Below, piece by piece: positions 23,292 through 33,377 of a DNA stretch of 39,746 nt. The stretch comes from Salinivenus sp. (GTDB lineage Bacteria; Bacteroidota; Rhodothermia; Rhodothermales; Salinibacteraceae). Position numbers and translations under genes: made by a program. Numbering within the stretch: the first letter of the stretch is position 1; each line of letters starts with the position of its first letter. The stretch covers positions 1 to 39,746 of the forward strand of contig JAHENZ010000195.1 of NCBI GenBank assembly GCA_018609755.1. The letters are read 5' to 3'. The notes beneath the pieces are model-generated. The model was not told where the DNA came from and searched no databases. It saw only the letters and a list, made by a program, of their open reading frames with translations.

Positions 23292-25970
23292 ATGATACGT
23301 GCCCCCGTCCTAACGGACGAACAGCGCGCCGTTGTAGAACACGGCTCCGGCCCTGCGGTCGTTATTGCCGTGCCCGGCGCGGGGAAAACGACGGCCCTCG
23401 TCCACCGCATCCGGCATCTCGTAACGGAGCGACGCGTCGCTCCGGCCCGCATTCTGGCCTGCTCGTTCAATCGAAGCACCGTACAGGACCTCTCCTCGGC
23501 CCTTCAATCCGTCGGAATCCAGGGGGTTGACGTCCGAACCCTTCACAGCCTGGGGTACGCTCTGCTCCGGCGAGCGAACGCCGCTCCCGACTCCCCAGAT
23601 GCAGGCCCGGACGCGGCTGCCCATCGTCTGGCCCGCCACGTCCTCCGATCGCGTGCGTCGGAACGAGATCAAGACCGGTCCGACCTCGACATTTCCGCAC
23701 CCGACCTCGTCGACCAAATTGCAGCCTGGAAGCAACAACTGGCCTATCCCGATCTTGAGGACACCACTCTCCCACCGAACGCGCGGGACGTGGCCCGCAC
23801 GGCGGATCACGAGAATGATGCGTACCTCGACCTCTACCGCCGGTTCGAAGCGCGGCGGCGGCAGACCGGGCTCCTCACCTACCCGGACATGCTAAGAAAA
23901 GGCTGGGAGACCCTCGTCCAAAATGATGAACTCCGAGCCCACGCCCAGCAGGCCTACGATCACGTGATGGTGGACGAATTTCAGGACGTGAGTCGTGCAC
24001 AATTTCAGATTCTCGATCTGCTCACGGCCCCGCACCGGAACTACATGGCCATCGGAGACGACGATCAGTGCATCTACGGATGGCGCGGGGCCTCTCCCTC
24101 CTACCTGCGTTCCTTTGCCGACCGGTACGATGCGGCAATCTATCAGCTGGAAACCACCTTTCGGCTCCCGGCTGCCCCCGTCACGTTGGCGAACGCCCTC
24201 ATCCAGCACAACGAGACCCGGCATACGAAGCAGATTCACCTTTCGCGAGGATTCTGTGGGAGGGCTCAATTCTTCCGCGCGAACGATGCGAAGGCGGAAG
24301 CAACGCACGTGATCGATCGGATCCAGCAGCTCCGGTCGGACGACGCCGTCTCGCTCGACGAAATAGCGATTCTGGTGCGCACGTACGGGCAAACGCCCCC
24401 GTTCGAACAAGCCCTCCTCGACCACAACCTCCCGTATTCACTCCACGGCCATTCTCCCTTCTACCGTCGTCGCGAAGTCCAGACGCTGCTTCGCTACCTC
24501 TACTGGACCGTATTGGAACGACGACGTCGGGCGAATGGCTGGTTCCAGCGTCCCGAACAAGCAGAACAATACATCGACCGGTACGCCCGCATCCTCAACG
24601 ATCCAAACCGGTACGTGGCGCGCGAACGGATCGACCGCATCCGTCAGGAGGCGCTGAACCGGCAGGAGTCGGTGTTGGACGTCACCGCTCGCCACGCCTC
24701 CAAGATGCACGACCGGACGACGGCTCGGGTCGAATCGTTTCTCGAGACTGCCGAAGAGTTGGTCTCTCGCGTGAACGAGCCGGCGGCGGAGACACTGAAG
24801 TGGCTCATCGATGCGATTGAGTATGAGGATGCACTTCGCGAGCAGAGTGCAAATCCGGCGCAGGGCTCAGCCCGTGTACAGACGGTCCGCGCTCTCGTCC
24901 GATACGCCCGGCCTCACGAGACCGCTCACGCCCTCCTCAACGACATTCGGTCCCTCGCAGCTGACGAAAGGCCGTCTGACGATCCCTCGCCTGCCATCGA
25001 CATTCGGTCTATTCACCGGGCAAAGGGACTGGAGTGGCCCATTGTGTTTCTCCCGGGGTGTACGGAGGGCACGCTTCCGCTGGAACCGGACGGGGCGGCC
25101 CCAAAAGATCTGGCGGAAGAACGACGCTTATTCTACGTGGCCATCACCCGTGCCTGGGAGCACCTGTACGTGTCCACAAACACGTCAGAATCCCCCTCTC
25201 GCTTCCTGGACGAGGCCGAGGTCGATACCCGGCTGTCTCTTTGCCGGAGCGTCCGCGACGCTCTCGACGCTCCTCCCACAGCTCTCTCCAACGAGCAGAT
25301 CGCAGACCTCTGTCGAGGGATCGTAGAGCTTGGACTCTCAAGATACGTCCGCCGGGAGTGGGCACCGGAGCCATCGTACGCAAAGACGCTTCGGTCTCGT
25401 CTGGAGGGCTTCTCTTCCGCCGTAACGGACGCGGAGGAACGATGCGAAACGTACCGTCGCGCGCAGGAAGCGCACGAGAAAGAGAAGAAGGAGGTTCTTA
25501 CCACGGTTCAGGATCGTATCGAGGAGGTGCGAGAAATTCTCGGGGACACCACTGTCCCCGCCTCGCACGATACCCCCAAACTCCAGTACCCGGACGATGC
25601 TCTCTTCCGCTTCGAATGGACGTCGGAGGAAAGCAAACTCGCGGTCTACTGGGACGAAACTCGTGTGGCGACCCTCGACCCGTTCGACGTGGGCCCACTG
25701 GACGTGCGAACGGTGATGTCCCTTCCCTGGCCACACCTGATCGGACGCCCGGCCAGCCCCTCTGGTCGGAATTCTCTGCGCCTTCGCGTGGACTGGTCGG
25801 CAACGGAATCCGAATGGACCGCGGCTGAGATTCAGTCTCTGACTTCTCCCTCTCCTCCGAGTGATAAGACCCGTCTTTTCGCGTCCGAGGCGGTCTCGAC
25901 CGGTCTTCGTCTCTTTCGTCACCGTCTCGCTTCAGGCTTAGACCGTGGAACGAACGCCCCCGACCACTGA
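23292..25970 (+). CDS. UvrD/PcrA-like superfamily 1A DNA helicase
   Basis: This 892-aa protein has all SF1 helicase motifs in order: Walker A AVPGAGKTT (about 26-34), Walker B DEFQD (228-232), motif III GDDDQCIYGWRGA (255-267), TFRL, HRAKGLEWPIVFLPG and finally ITRAWEHLYVS near the end of the motor core. It should translocate 3' to 5' on single-stranded DNA in repair or replication-fork handling. The last 230 or so residues are not the usual PcrA tail. They include a coiled-coil-like segment with many Arg and Glu residues, then a beta-rich end with repeated Trp and Asp. No nuclease motif is visible. It follows the sirtuin by 20 bases, a pairing whose meaning is unknown. Confidence 0.93.
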   Translation: MIRAPVLTDEQRAVVEHGSGPAVVIAVPGAGKTTALVHRIRHLVTERRVAPARILACSFNRSTVQDLSSALQSVGIQGVDVRTLHSLGYALLRRANAAPDSPDAGPDAAAHRLARHVLRSRASERDQDRSDLDISAPDLVDQIAAWKQQLAYPDLEDTTLPPNARDVARTADHENDAYLDLYRRFEARRRQTGLLTYPDMLRKGWETLVQNDELRAHAQQAYDHVMVDEFQDVSRAQFQILDLLTAPHRNYMAIGDDDQCIYGWRGASPSYLRSFADRYDAAIYQLETTFRLPAAPVTLANALIQHNETRHTKQIHLSRGFCGRAQFFRANDAKAEATHVIDRIQQLRSDDAVSLDEIAILVRTYGQTPPFEQALLDHNLPYSLHGHSPFYRRREVQTLLRYLYWTVLERRRRANGWFQRPEQAEQYIDRYARILNDPNRYVARERIDRIRQEALNRQESVLDVTARHASKMHDRTTARVESFLETAEELVSRVNEPAAETLKWLIDAIEYEDALREQSANPAQGSARVQTVRALVRYARPHETAHALLNDIRSLAADERPSDDPSPAIDIRSIHRAKGLEWPIVFLPGCTEGTLPLEPDGAAPKDLAEERRLFYVAITRAWEHLYVSTNTSESPSRFLDEAEVDTRLSLCRSVRDALDAPPTALSNEQIADLCRGIVELGLSRYVRREWAPEPSYAKTLRSRLEGFSSAVTDAEERCETYRRAQEAHEKEKKEVLTTVQDRIEEVREILGDTTVPASHDTPKLQYPDDALFRFEWTSEESKLAVYWDETRVATLDPFDVGPLDVRTVMSLPWPHLIGRPASPSGRNSLRLRVDWSATESEWTAAEIQSLTSPSPPSDKTRLFASEAVSTGLRLFRHRLASGLDRGTNAPDH

Positions 25971-26123
25971 GGGAAATTGGCCTACGCAATTCGCACCAGA
26001 AGAGGGACAGGTCTCGTCGAGCATGAACAACCGTCTTGAAGTTTGCGAGAACGAGTAGAACTCCTCAGAGTGGAAATTCTCCACCGACCACGACAACGCG
26101 TATTCGTTCTCGCCCCAACCTCC

Positions 26124-26717
26124 CTAAACTTCCCCAATTTCCTCCCGGCTGTCGACCGTCCGGTGAACGAGACCACACTCAACGGCTTCTTCCGGGTCAA
26201 AGCCGGACCGTGCAGAAAGGTCCGATGCAACTTGTGCCTCCGATTGGCCGGTGGTATCGGCAATCACAGAGCAGACCTTCTCCCGAAGATCGTCGAGCGT
26301 CTCGCTCTCGGGCTCCAGGTTTCCTCCCCTCCCGGACTCGGCCGTCCGCTGGGGATTCTCCAACCGAAATCGGACGTGCGGGAGAGCAAAGCGTCGATCC
26401 CTCGGGGCACCAAGAAATCCAATCACTGCGGCCCCCGAAATGCGTCCGCTGCCGACCATTGTGACCGGGGCGTCGAATGATCGCAGCAGGTCGTACATGG
26501 AGAGTGCCGCTTCGAAGTCCCCCCCAGGGGCAGTCGTCATCACAAACTGGATCGGGTCCGCCGATTCGGCCTCGAGGAGGGCCAGCTGCTCCGCAATTGA
26601 CCCTGCCACTCGCGACCTGAGGGCTTCGTTCAGCACGAGCGTCCGGGTGTCGAGGAGTCGCTCGTTCAGTTGCTGTCGAAAACCAGAGAACGGGGGGTCT
26701 GACCGAAACGACTCCAT
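26124..26717 (-). CDS. ClpP-family protein, probably a pseudo-protease
   Basis: This 197-aa protein has the ClpP fold signatures APGGDFEAALSMYDLL (compare SPGG in ClpP), GSGRISGAAVIGFLGAP at the nucleophile elbow with S94, and FALPHVRFRLENP at the strand that normally carries the catalytic His. That His aligns with E120 here (RFRLENP against RxMIHQP). The region of the catalytic Asp (ERDRF in E. coli) reads SARSGF, so the Asp is also missing. Only the Ser remains. Like ClpR subunits of plants and cyanobacteria, it may be a structural partner of an active ClpP elsewhere, or it may have a new function. The C-terminal EEAVECGLV motif is retained. It converges on the helicase gene, with 153 bases between the stops. 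Confidence 0.82.
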   Translation of the reverse strand: MESFRSDPPFSGFRQQLNERLLDTRTLVLNEALRSRVAGSIAEQLALLEAESADPIQFVMTTAPGGDFEAALSMYDLLRSFDAPVTMVGSGRISGAAVIGFLGAPRDRRFALPHVRFRLENPQRTAESGRGGNLEPESETLDDLREKVCSVIADTTGQSEAQVASDLSARSGFDPEEAVECGLVHRTVDSREEIGEV

Positions 26718-27013
26718 AAACGAGCGGGGTTGTAGAAACAGTACCTGACGTTGATTGCACCCTCACTCAACGGCCCCGTTCCCAGAGATGATCGTTCTGC
26801 CCACTGGGGCTTTTGAAGAATAGATGCGCGTTGAAAACCGATAGGAGATTAGAAATCTGCCGCCGCCACGTCGGTCCCAAATTGGCATTGCGTGAAATCA
26901 TATCGTTTCTATCCTCGTTTTCCGAAAGGTCGTTGGAGGCCCTGTGAACATTCTCTGACGCTGGAACCTCCAGTGTCGCCTCGTCTATATCTCTGTGCTC
27001 AATTAGAGAAGCC

Positions 27014-27087
27014 GGGCCGGTAGTTCAGCGGTTCAGAATGCTGCCCTGTCACGGCAGAGGTCGCGGGTTCAAATCCCGTCCGGCCCG
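27014..27087 (+). tRNA. tRNA-Asp (anticodon GTC)
   Basis: This is a 74-base cloverleaf. The acceptor stem GGGCCGG pairs with CCGGCCC, and the anticodon stem CTGCC pairs with GGCAG around the loop CTGTCAC, placing GTC at 27048-27050. The T arm is CGGG-TTCAAAT-CCCG and the discriminator base is G. The 3' CCA is not encoded. Confidence 0.97.
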
Positions 27088-27091
27088 CTTT

Positions 27092-27132
27092 GCCGCCTAT
27101 TCCGAATATCTTCGGAGTAGGCGGCTTTTTGT
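27092..27132 (+). terminator. Rho-independent terminator after tRNA-Asp
   Basis: GCCGCCTA and TAGGCGGC arms form an 8-bp stem with an inner TCCGAA/TTCGGA stem, followed by TTTTTGTTTTT. It starts 5 bases after the tRNA. Confidence 0.92.
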
Positions 27133-27169
27133 TTTTCTCTACCCTTCTCCACTCATTCCTTTGTCTCTC

Positions 27170-28156
27170 ATGGAATACCGCCGCCTGGGTCGTTCTGGCC
27201 TCAAAGTCTCCGCTCTCTCGTACGGATCCTGGGTGACGTTTGGGGATCAGATCGACACGGACCGCGCGGCCGAGTGCATGCAGATCGCGTACGACCACGG
27301 CGTGAACTTTTTCGACAATGCGGAAGCGTACGCCGGAGGCCAGTCTGAGACCATGATGGGGGAAATCATTCAGGAAAAGGGATGGGACCGAAGCGACCTG
27401 GTCCTCTCTACCAAAATCTTTTGGGGCGGCGATGGGCCGAACGATCAAGGCCTCTCCCGAAAGCACGTCATCGAAGGCACGATGGCGGCGCTCGACCGTC
27501 TACAGACGGACTACGTGGACCTCGTGTACTGCCACCGGCCGGACGTAGAAACGCCGGTGGAGGAAACGGTGCGGGCCATGAGCTACCTCGTTAATCAGGG
27601 GTTCGCACACTACTGGGGCACGAGCGAATGGAGCGCCCAGCAGATCCGCCATGCGTACGAGGTGGCCCGGCGCGAGCATCTGGTGCCGCCAACGATGGAG
27701 CAGCCGCAATACAACATGTTTCACCGCGAGCGGGTGGAGCGGGAGTACTCGTTTCTCTACGACGACATGGGGCTCGGCACCACCATCTGGAGCCCCCTTG
27801 CCAGTGGCTTCCTCACAGGAAAGTACAACGATGGGATTCCCGAGGATAGTCGTCTGGCAACGGAGGGCTACGAATGGCTCCAGGACCACGTCCTTCTGGA
27901 GAAGCGCATCGAGAAAGTGAAAAAACTGGCCGACGTGGCGGATGCCCTTGGATGCACCACCGCGCAACTGGCGCTGGGTTGGTGCCTGCAAAATCCGAAC
28001 GTGAGTACGGTCATCACCGGTGCGTCAAAACCGCATCAGGTCGAGGAGAACATGCAAGCCCTCGACGTGGCCCGGGCGTTGGACGACGACACGATGGACC
28101 GCATCGAATCCATTCTCGATAACGAGCCGTCCCCGATGCCGAACCACCGCGAGTGA
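27170..28156 (+). CDS. Aldo/keto reductase, Kv-beta/YghZ type
   Basis: This 328-aa NADPH-dependent oxidoreductase starts at the ATG at 27170 ([16 protein letters not shown]), 38 bases after the tRNA terminator. The catalytic tetrad is visible: D49 and Y54 in [12 protein letters not shown]82 in LSTKIFWGG, and H122 in YCHRPD. The segments [25 protein letters not shown] and [12 protein letters not shown] match the potassium-channel beta-subunit group, which includes bacterial methylglyoxal-reducing enzymes such as YghZ. The physiological substrate is not known from sequence, and no potassium channel gene is nearby. It converges on the glycosyltransferase gene with 11 bases between the stops. Confidence 0.95.
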   Translation: MEYRRLGRSGLKVSALSYGSWVTFGDQIDTDRAAECMQIAYDHGVNFFDNAEAYAGGQSETMMGEIIQEKGWDRSDLVLSTKIFWGGDGPNDQGLSRKHVIEGTMAALDRLQTDYVDLVYCHRPDVETPVEETVRAMSYLVNQGFAHYWGTSEWSAQQIRHAYEVARREHLVPPTMEQPQYNMFHRERVEREYSFLYDDMGLGTTIWSPLASGFLTGKYNDGIPEDSRLATEGYEWLQDHVLLEKRIEKVKKLADVADALGCTTAQLALGWCLQNPNVSTVITGASKPHQVEENMQALDVARALDDDTMDRIESILDNEPSPMPNHRE

Positions 28157-28167
28157 GAAATAGGGCG

Positions 28168-29193
28168 TCACTCCTGTCCCACGGGCGATCTCTTTTCCTC
28201 GTCCAATTCGATTCTGGGGAGCAGCGCCTCTCCCACCACGTAGGAGTCCGGATCCTCCATCCGAGGCTGGATCACCATCTCTCCGAGAAGCCCCGTGGTA
28301 AACATCTGCGCCCCGAAGAGAATGAGAAGCAACCCCAGAAGCAGGAGCGGCCGATCACCCAGCGGGTGTCCGAAAACGATCTTCTCAACGGAGAGCCAAA
28401 GGTTAATCAAGAATCCCAGAAGGAACGTCAAGGTGCCGATTCCCCCGAAGAAGTGCATGGGGCGCACGGCAAACCGTGTGAGAAAGATTACGGTAATCAG
28501 GTCTAGAAACCCCTGAATGAACCGTTCCATTCCAAATTTCGTCTGGCCGTACTTCCGGGGATGGTGCTTTACGGGCTTTTCCGTAATGCGGGTGTAGCCC
28601 GCCCATTTCGCCAGGAGCGGGATGTAACGGTGGAGCTCCCCGTACACGTTAACGCTTTTCACGACCTCCCGGCGATAGGCCTTCAGGCCACAGTTGAAGT
28701 CGTGGAGGTCCAGACCGGAGATCATCCGGGTGACCCAATTAAAAAAGCGACTGGGAATCGTCTTCCGGGGAGGATCTTTGCGGTTTTTCTTCCAGCCGCT
28801 TACCAGATCGTACCCGTCGTCCAATCGCTCTAGAAGTGCCGGAATCTCCGCCGGATCGTCCTGGAGATCCGCGTCCATCGTCACGACGTACTCTCCCTGG
28901 ACGCGGTCGAAGCCGACCGAGAGCGCCGCCGACTTGCCGTAGTTCCGTTGAAAGCGGAGACCTGCGACCCGATCGTCCTCTTCGTGAAGGGACTGCACTG
29001 CCGACCAGGTCTCGTCTCGGGAGCCGTCGTCAATGATCCAAACGCGAAAGGAGAGCCCAGCCCCCTCACAGGCAGCACGGATGCGCTCAACGAGCTCTGG
29101 AAGCGACTCCGCTTCCTCGTAGGCCGGCACAACGATCGATACGTCTGGCCGATCAGGTCCCGATTGCGTATGGGATCTAGATTTTGACTCCAC
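28168..29193 (-). CDS. Polyisoprenyl-phosphate glycosyltransferase (DPM1/GtrB-like, GT2)
   Basis: This 341-aa GT2 family enzyme has VSIVVPAYEEAESLPELVERI at the nucleotide-sugar site, IIDDGSRDET, the metal-binding DxD as MDADLQDD, and SGWKKNRKDP with RKTIPSRFFNWVTR in the acceptor loop. Two C-terminal transmembrane helices follow (about 245-267 and 283-308). This layout fits undecaprenyl- or dolichyl-phosphate sugar transferases that load a hexose or aminosugar onto the lipid carrier on the inner face of the membrane. The sugar is unknown, and no flippase or glycan-modifying partner lies directly adjacent. The N-terminal 15 residues are polar and Ser-rich. Confidence 0.92.
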   Translation of the reverse strand: MESKSRSHTQSGPDRPDVSIVVPAYEEAESLPELVERIRAACEGAGLSFRVWIIDDGSRDETWSAVQSLHEEDDRVAGLRFQRNYGKSAALSVGFDRVQGEYVVTMDADLQDDPAEIPALLERLDDGYDLVSGWKKNRKDPPRKTIPSRFFNWVTRMISGLDLHDFNCGLKAYRREVVKSVNVYGELHRYIPLLAKWAGYTRITEKPVKHHPRKYGQTKFGMERFIQGFLDLITVIFLTRFAVRPMHFFGGIGTLTFLLGFLINLWLSVEKIVFGHPLGDRPLLLLGLLLILFGAQMFTTGLLGEMVIQPRMEDPDSYVVGEALLPRIELDEEKRSPVGQE

Positions 29194-29336
29194 AATCTAC
29201 TCGCTCCGTCCGGAAGAATATGCACGTCGTGGGGCCGCCTATCGTGCCGCCTCCCCAGCAGGTCGGCCACCAGCTATGACCGGTTCGGGAAAATCGCTCC
29301 GAACCGCGGGAGAAGCCCCCTCCCTAGGAGTCGAGG

Positions 29337-31766
<2,430 letters not shown>

Positions 31767-32237
31767 TCACTCGAGACGATCTGCTATGGTCGTACAGAAA
31801 TCTGTAAATCGTTGCAGCTCAGCCTCTGAAAACGCATCATCGAACTGACTACGGACGGATCCAAGGTCGTCCGTCACTTCCCGGAGCCGCTGCAGTCCCT
31901 TCTCGGTAATCCGGTGCATCATCATGCGTCGGTCCTCCTCTGACCGATAGCGCTCGACGAGTCCCATCTCTTCCAACTCGTCCACGAGCCGGGTCACGTC
32001 CGGACCTCGATCAATCATCCGGTCGATGATTTCACAACGTGGATAGCCCTCTGGGGGACCGCCACGCAATATGCGCAGGATGTTGTACTGCGACGACAGA
32101 ATGTTGTGCTCGGCACAAATATCGTTGAGCGTGCCGCGCACCGCCGCCGATGCAACCAGAAGAGAAAGCATGGCCTCCTGGTCCGAACCGTCGAACGGTT
32201 CAGTCTGCCGAAGACGTTCCTTGAGGGTCTGAGTCAT
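31767..32237 (-). CDS. MarR family transcriptional regulator
   Basis: This 156-aa winged-helix regulator starts at the ATG at 32237 (MTQTLKERLRQ); an ATG two codons upstream is also possible. The MarR layout is clear: dimerisation helices at both ends, the segment HNILSSQYNILRILRG before the HTH, the recognition region DRMIDRGPDVTRLVDELEEMGLVER, and the wing SEEDRRMMMHRITEKGLQRL with the usual DRR. Such proteins usually repress nearby transport or stress genes on binding a small aromatic or oxidant ligand. No obvious target adjoins it: gyrB lies downstream across 471 bases, and the upstream side is a long non-coding stretch before the B12 riboswitch. Confidence 0.92.
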   Translation of the reverse strand: MTQTLKERLRQTEPFDGSDQEAMLSLLVASAAVRGTLNDICAEHNILSSQYNILRILRGGPPEGYPRCEIIDRMIDRGPDVTRLVDELEEMGLVERYRSEEDRRMMMHRITEKGLQRLREVTDDLGSVRSQFDDAFSEAELQRFTDFCTTIADRLE

Positions 32238-32859
32238 AACCATCAACACTATATTCGAGCTGGCTACATGTTTCGTATGGAATGCTGTAACTTGGCTGTT
32301 CAGTGCGCGGGTATTCACACGCCTTCTGGTTCGATGACTGCATCCGTAGGTTCCCATCGGGCAATCCGGACCGAATTTCGAGAGTAAATGCGCTCCCATC
32401 TTCGCTCGGGTTGTTTTCTTCAATCGTGCGTCCGAGTACTCCAATCATGCGTTTGGGGCGTGCCAGCCCCGAACCCGCCACCTCTTTAAGGACGACCGCG
32501 ACCCGTAGACTCTTGCTGCACGATCTGGTGGAAACACAACGGTCGCTTTGCACTCTGGAAATCAATAGCCGTCACGTCCCCTGGGATGCAGATCTGATTG
32601 GACGCTGAATCATTTCACACCTCGTCAGGGGAAACTACACTTAAGACGCTTCTCGTAACCACACTTCCGAGACCGAATCCCGTGAGGATCGTGAGAACAA
32701 AAATCCTCGCTCTCATGCTAACGTGCCCGTCTCACCTCGGTGCAACAGCACAAAAGATGTCTGCACCGACATTTGACGTTCGCGGGATGACCGCACACTG
32801 TTGGTTTTCTCCTTCCGCTCGACTATCCTGGGCGCTAACCATTCGATTGTTCTTCGACA
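32238..32859. other. Intergenic stretch before the B12 riboswitch
   Basis: This 622-base stretch has no gene I can support. It must contain the marR promoter and the riboswitch transcript promoter. I see no recurrent motif from the NO island here. Confidence 0.4.
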
Positions 32860-33180
32860 CACGCCGCGGGTTCTTGCACCGGTTCTCCCGGGCAAGATGA
32901 AAAGGGAACGCCAGTGGTATCAATGGCGATATTCGAGTTCCGAGTGTCGATTGCGATCTGAATTCGACATTCGAGACTCGTAATTCGTCGTTGACCAGTC
33001 TGGGGCTGTACCCGCAACTGTGAGTCGGATTGGGACGCTGCCCCGTCGTGCGTCTCCACTGTTCCGGTGGAGTGGTCTTCTCGAAGGATCGCTGCCTGGA
33101 CTGGGAAGGAGACGCACTGCTAGTATCGTCCACGCTCCTCCAGCGGAGCCGTCCGATAAGCCAGGAGACCTGCCTGCGTG
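32860..33180 (+). ncRNA. Cobalamin (adenosylcobalamin-type) riboswitch with an insert
   Basis: Conserved pieces appear in order. The 5' part is CGGTTCTC...GATGAAAAGGGAA, followed by a GCCA/TGGC hairpin at 32910-32927 with GTGGTATCAA in the loop. The core is CCCGCAACTGT at 33011-33021, then CTCCACTG at about 33051-33059 and GGGAAGG near 33100. The B12 box AGCCAGGAGACCTGCC is at 33159-33174. A P1 stem may form between CACGC at about 32860 and GCGTG at 33176-33180. The element is about 320 bases, longer than the usual 200, because some 75 bases are inserted between the hairpin and the CCCGCAACTG core. It lies upstream of a TonB receptor and beta-propeller lipoprotein, the expected B12 uptake genes. 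Confidence 0.94.
32934..32980. repeat. Palindromic element inserted within the riboswitch
   Basis: Arms CGAGTTCCGAGTGTCGA (32934-32950) and TCGACATTCGAGACTCG (32964-32980) pair over 17 bases with three mismatched or wobble positions, around a 13-base loop. The flanking ATT and AAT extend the stem. The style, with alternating TTCGA/TCGAA-like text, is that of short intergenic palindromic repeats. No second copy was seen in this window. Confidence 0.7.
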
Positions 33181-33342
33181 CGTGACGAGGATGCCGACCG
33201 GCAATCATGGTCCGGTACGCCTCTCACCGCCAACCACCTCCGGGATCTGAGGCTTGTGGCGTGCTGGAGTGTGAGGGCCATTTCGGTCCTGACCTACCCC
33301 TTTCGTAGCGAGTTTGTCTCTCGGACGGGCCCCAGTGCAGCC

Positions 33343-33377
33343 GCCCCTGCCTCACGACTGAGGTAAGGGCTCTTTTT
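33343..33377 (+). terminator. Hairpin with T-run at the TonB receptor start, possible riboswitch expression platform
   Basis: CCTCA (33350-33354) pairs with TGAGG (33359-33363), and after a small bulge CCCT (33345-33348) pairs with AGGG (33366-33369). CTTTTT follows directly, and the ATG is at 33378. The same stem covers the purine-rich GAGGTAAGGG that could serve as ribosome binding site, so it could act on transcription or translation. Confidence 0.55.

Noticed and set aside
23292-25970. A defence-system reading of the sirtuin-helicase pair
   Set aside because: Neither protein carries a nuclease or other effector domain that I can see, and the neighbours are housekeeping genes. Kept only as a low-interest observation.
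32303-32608. A 101-codon plus-strand frame between marR and the B12 riboswitch
   Set aside because: Composition is not protein-like, there is no ribosome site, and no family is recognisable.
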